A stretch of 37,677 nt of DNA. Origin: Gammaproteobacteria bacterium (GTDB lineage: Bacteria > Pseudomonadota > Gammaproteobacteria > HTCC5015). Location of the stretch: positions 1-37,677 of the forward strand of contig JAFGLM010000039.1 of NCBI GenBank assembly GCA_016928055.1. The letters are read 5' to 3'. A model generated the notes under the pieces. The model was not told the DNA's origin. It searched no databases and saw only the letters and a program-made list of their open reading frames with translations. Shown here piece after piece: positions 36,270 through 37,677 of this stretch (position 1 is the first letter of the stretch; every line of letters begins with the position of its first letter). The translations under genes were made by a program, and so were the position numbers.

Positions 36270-37655
36270 ATGAGTATTCACTCTACAAGTGCTAACCATC
36301 AACGTCAACGTGTCAGTGCTTATCGTGCTAACAGTGATAGTTACAGTTTTTTCAATATACTGACGAGCGATGCGCTGCTCAATACCGTTGAATCATTGCT
36401 CCCGGATCATCGCGAACGCCTTTATTCTCCGACCGAAACGCTATCGATGTTTCTTGCGCAAGCCATGAGTGCCGATCGTTCTTGCCAGAATAGTGTTAAT
36501 CAATCTGCACTGGCGCGGTTATCGGGTGGACTTCAACCCGGTAGCACACGTACGGGAGGCTATTGTCGTGCGCGGAAGCGATTGCCATTAGAAATGGTAT
36601 CGGATCTGACGCGTAATATCGGAAAACAACTGGAGCAGCATTCACCTGAAGAATGGTGTTGGCAGGGTCGCCGCGTGTATCTTGTTGATGGCACAACGGT
36701 CACCATGCCAGACACGATTGAAAACCAAGCCGCCTTTCCGCAACAGCGAGGTCAACAGCTTGGTTTAGGTTTTCCGATTTGTCGAATCGTGGGTGTCACG
36801 AGCCTGTCCAATGGGGCCTTATTGAATGCGGCGATTGGTCGCTTTAATGGTAAAGGTGGGGACGAACAAACGTTATTACGCCAGCTTTGCGATACCTTCA
36901 AAGCCGGTGACATTGTGCTAGGCGATGCTTTTTTTTCGACCTATTTCTTCATCTGTCAAATGCAGTCACAAGGTGTTGATATTGTCATGGAGCAGCACGG
37001 GGCTCGAAAACGCAGTACAGACTTTCGTTTTGGTAGCAAGCTGGGGGCACGGGATCATTTAATTGTTTTAACGAAACCTAAAATATGCCCAGCCTGGATG
37101 AGTGCTGCACAATACGAAGCATCACCCGAGTCCATCACAGTTCGAGAATGCTGCATTGGTGGAAAAGTTCTGATCACCACACTCTGTAACTCCAAAATAC
37201 ATCATAAGAATGAACTGAAAGCCCTTTACAAAAGTCGCTGGAATGTCGAGTTAGATCTTCGTCATATCAAAGATACGATGGGGATGAATATTTTAAGTTG
37301 CAAAACACCTAATATGGCCTTAAAAGAAATTTGGATATATCTATTAGCGTATAACTTAATTCGATTGATGATCGCGCAATCGGCGCTGTTAACCGATACT
37401 CTTCCACGGGAAATTAGTTTTAAGCATTGCCTTCAACTGTGGACAATCGGCGTGCATCACATTAATACACTTGATGAACAGCAGCTTCGCGCTTTATTTT
37501 TACTGATGGCACAACAACGAGTTGCGAATCGACCAGGGCGTATTGAGCCCAGAGCAGTCAAACGAAGGCCCAAAGCGTATCCATTATTGATGATAAAACG
37601 CGATGATGCTCGTGATGTTTTAACAAAATATGGACATCCTCGGAAAATTAAGTAA
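36270..37655 (+). CDS. IS4-family DDE transposase
   Basis: The 461-aa transposase cuts and joins the ends of its own IS by a DDE RNase-H-like mechanism. The catalytic triad is visible: Asp140 in YLVDGTTVTMPDT, Asp219 in IVLGDAFFSTYF and Glu327 within the IS4 signature Y-x2-R-x3-E-x6-K (Tyr320, Arg323, Glu327, Lys334). The N-terminal part resembles the helical DNA-binding region of this family. No frameshift or stop is present, so it may be active. AAAGGA lies just before the ATG but could be masked by a hairpin. The TAA stop (37653-37655) lies within the right inverted repeat. Confidence 0.95.
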   Translation: MSIHSTSANHQRQRVSAYRANSDSYSFFNILTSDALLNTVESLLPDHRERLYSPTETLSMFLAQAMSADRSCQNSVNQSALARLSGGLQPGSTRTGGYCRARKRLPLEMVSDLTRNIGKQLEQHSPEEWCWQGRRVYLVDGTTVTMPDTIENQAAFPQQRGQQLGLGFPICRIVGVTSLSNGALLNAAIGRFNGKGGDEQTLLRQLCDTFKAGDIVLGDAFFSTYFFICQMQSQGVDIVMEQHGARKRSTDFRFGSKLGARDHLIVLTKPKICPAWMSAAQYEASPESITVRECCIGGKVLITTLCNSKIHHKNELKALYKSRWNVELDLRHIKDTMGMNILSCKTPNMALKEIWIYLLAYNLIRLMIAQSALLTDTLPREISFKHCLQLWTIGVHHINTLDEQQLRALFLLMAQQRVANRPGRIEPRAVKRRPKAYPLLMIKRDDARDVLTKYGHPRKIK

Positions 37656-37665
37656 GTGCCATTCG
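37648..37665 (+). repeat. Right terminal inverted repeat of the IS
   Basis: TTAAGTAAGTGCCATTCG, exact inverted copy of the left end; it overlaps the transposase stop codon. Confidence 0.9.
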
Positions 37666-37677
37666 GGTCAGACACGA
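37665..37677 (+). repeat. Right flanking direct repeat of the IS
   Basis: GGGTCAGACACGA, identical to 36145-36157. The window ends at its last base, so it may continue. Confidence 0.75.

Larger units (their letters stand above)
36155..37665 (+). mobile_element. IS4-family insertion sequence, apparently complete
   Basis: About 1.51 kb, within the usual IS4-family size. It has perfect 18-bp terminal inverted repeats (36155-36172 and 37648-37665), one transposase gene whose stop lies inside the right inverted repeat, and flanking direct repeats. Nothing in the element is visibly disrupted. It lies 39 nt after the HEPN gene. I cannot name the exact IS without a database. Confidence 0.88.

Noticed and set aside
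1..37677. CRISPR arrays, tRNA and rRNA genes
   Set aside because: I saw no regularly spaced repeats and no tRNA-like cloverleaf or rRNA segments anywhere in the window, though a tRNA could be missed by eye.

Overview
The window reads as a chromosomal segment of a gammaproteobacterium. The proteins closely match E. coli and Pseudomonas families, and two clusters familiar from that class are intact: proA-nadD-rsfS-rlmH and maf-rng-yhdP-(nitrilase)-tldD-pmbA. I cannot name the genus from sequence alone. Base composition is moderate across the backbone and visibly AT-richer from about 34.1 to 36.2 kb.

Layout. (1) 1-13.5 kb, all on +: the 3' end of holA (its upstream part is broken or lies in an unreliable window edge), then proA, nadD, rsfS, rlmH, maf, rng, yhdP, a small exported protein, a Nit-type amidohydrolase, tldD and pmbA, ending at a hairpin that could terminate both strands. 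(2) 13.5-19.2 kb: a leftward SDR oxidoreductase, a membrane GGDEF-EAL protein with an apparently complete set of catalytic residues, the Na+/H+ antiporter NhaD, and a probable lipoprotein translationally coupled to it. (3) 19.2-33.6 kb: a phosphate and polyphosphate region. It holds ppx(-), sixA(+), ppk-nadC-AGCS symporter (one leftward unit), then phoB-phoR and pstS-pstC-pstA-pstB-phoU (rightward). Two Pho boxes, each made of three 7-bp half-sites on an 11-bp period, precede phoB and pstS. A strong intrinsic terminator lies between pstS and pstC, and a perfect one follows phoU. (4) 33.6-34.3 kb: a hairpin-rich stretch with no credible gene. (5) 34.3-36.1 kb: an AT-rich two-gene cassette, a DUF262 protein (DGQQR motif) followed 2 nt later by a HEPN-type putative RNase (R-x4-H). 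(6) 36.15-37.67 kb: an apparently complete IS4-family insertion sequence with 18-bp inverted ends and flanking direct repeats.

How the genes work together. PhoR/PhoB with PstSCAB and PhoU sense and import phosphate. Ppk and Ppx make and degrade polyphosphate and sit directly beside them; ppk belongs to a leftward unit that starts in the same intergenic region as phoB. The DUF262-HEPN pair, placed between a repeat-rich junction and an IS, is the best candidate for an uncharacterised system here. It looks like an acquired defence or toxin-type module, distinct from classic GmrSD because no DUF1524/HNH part is present.
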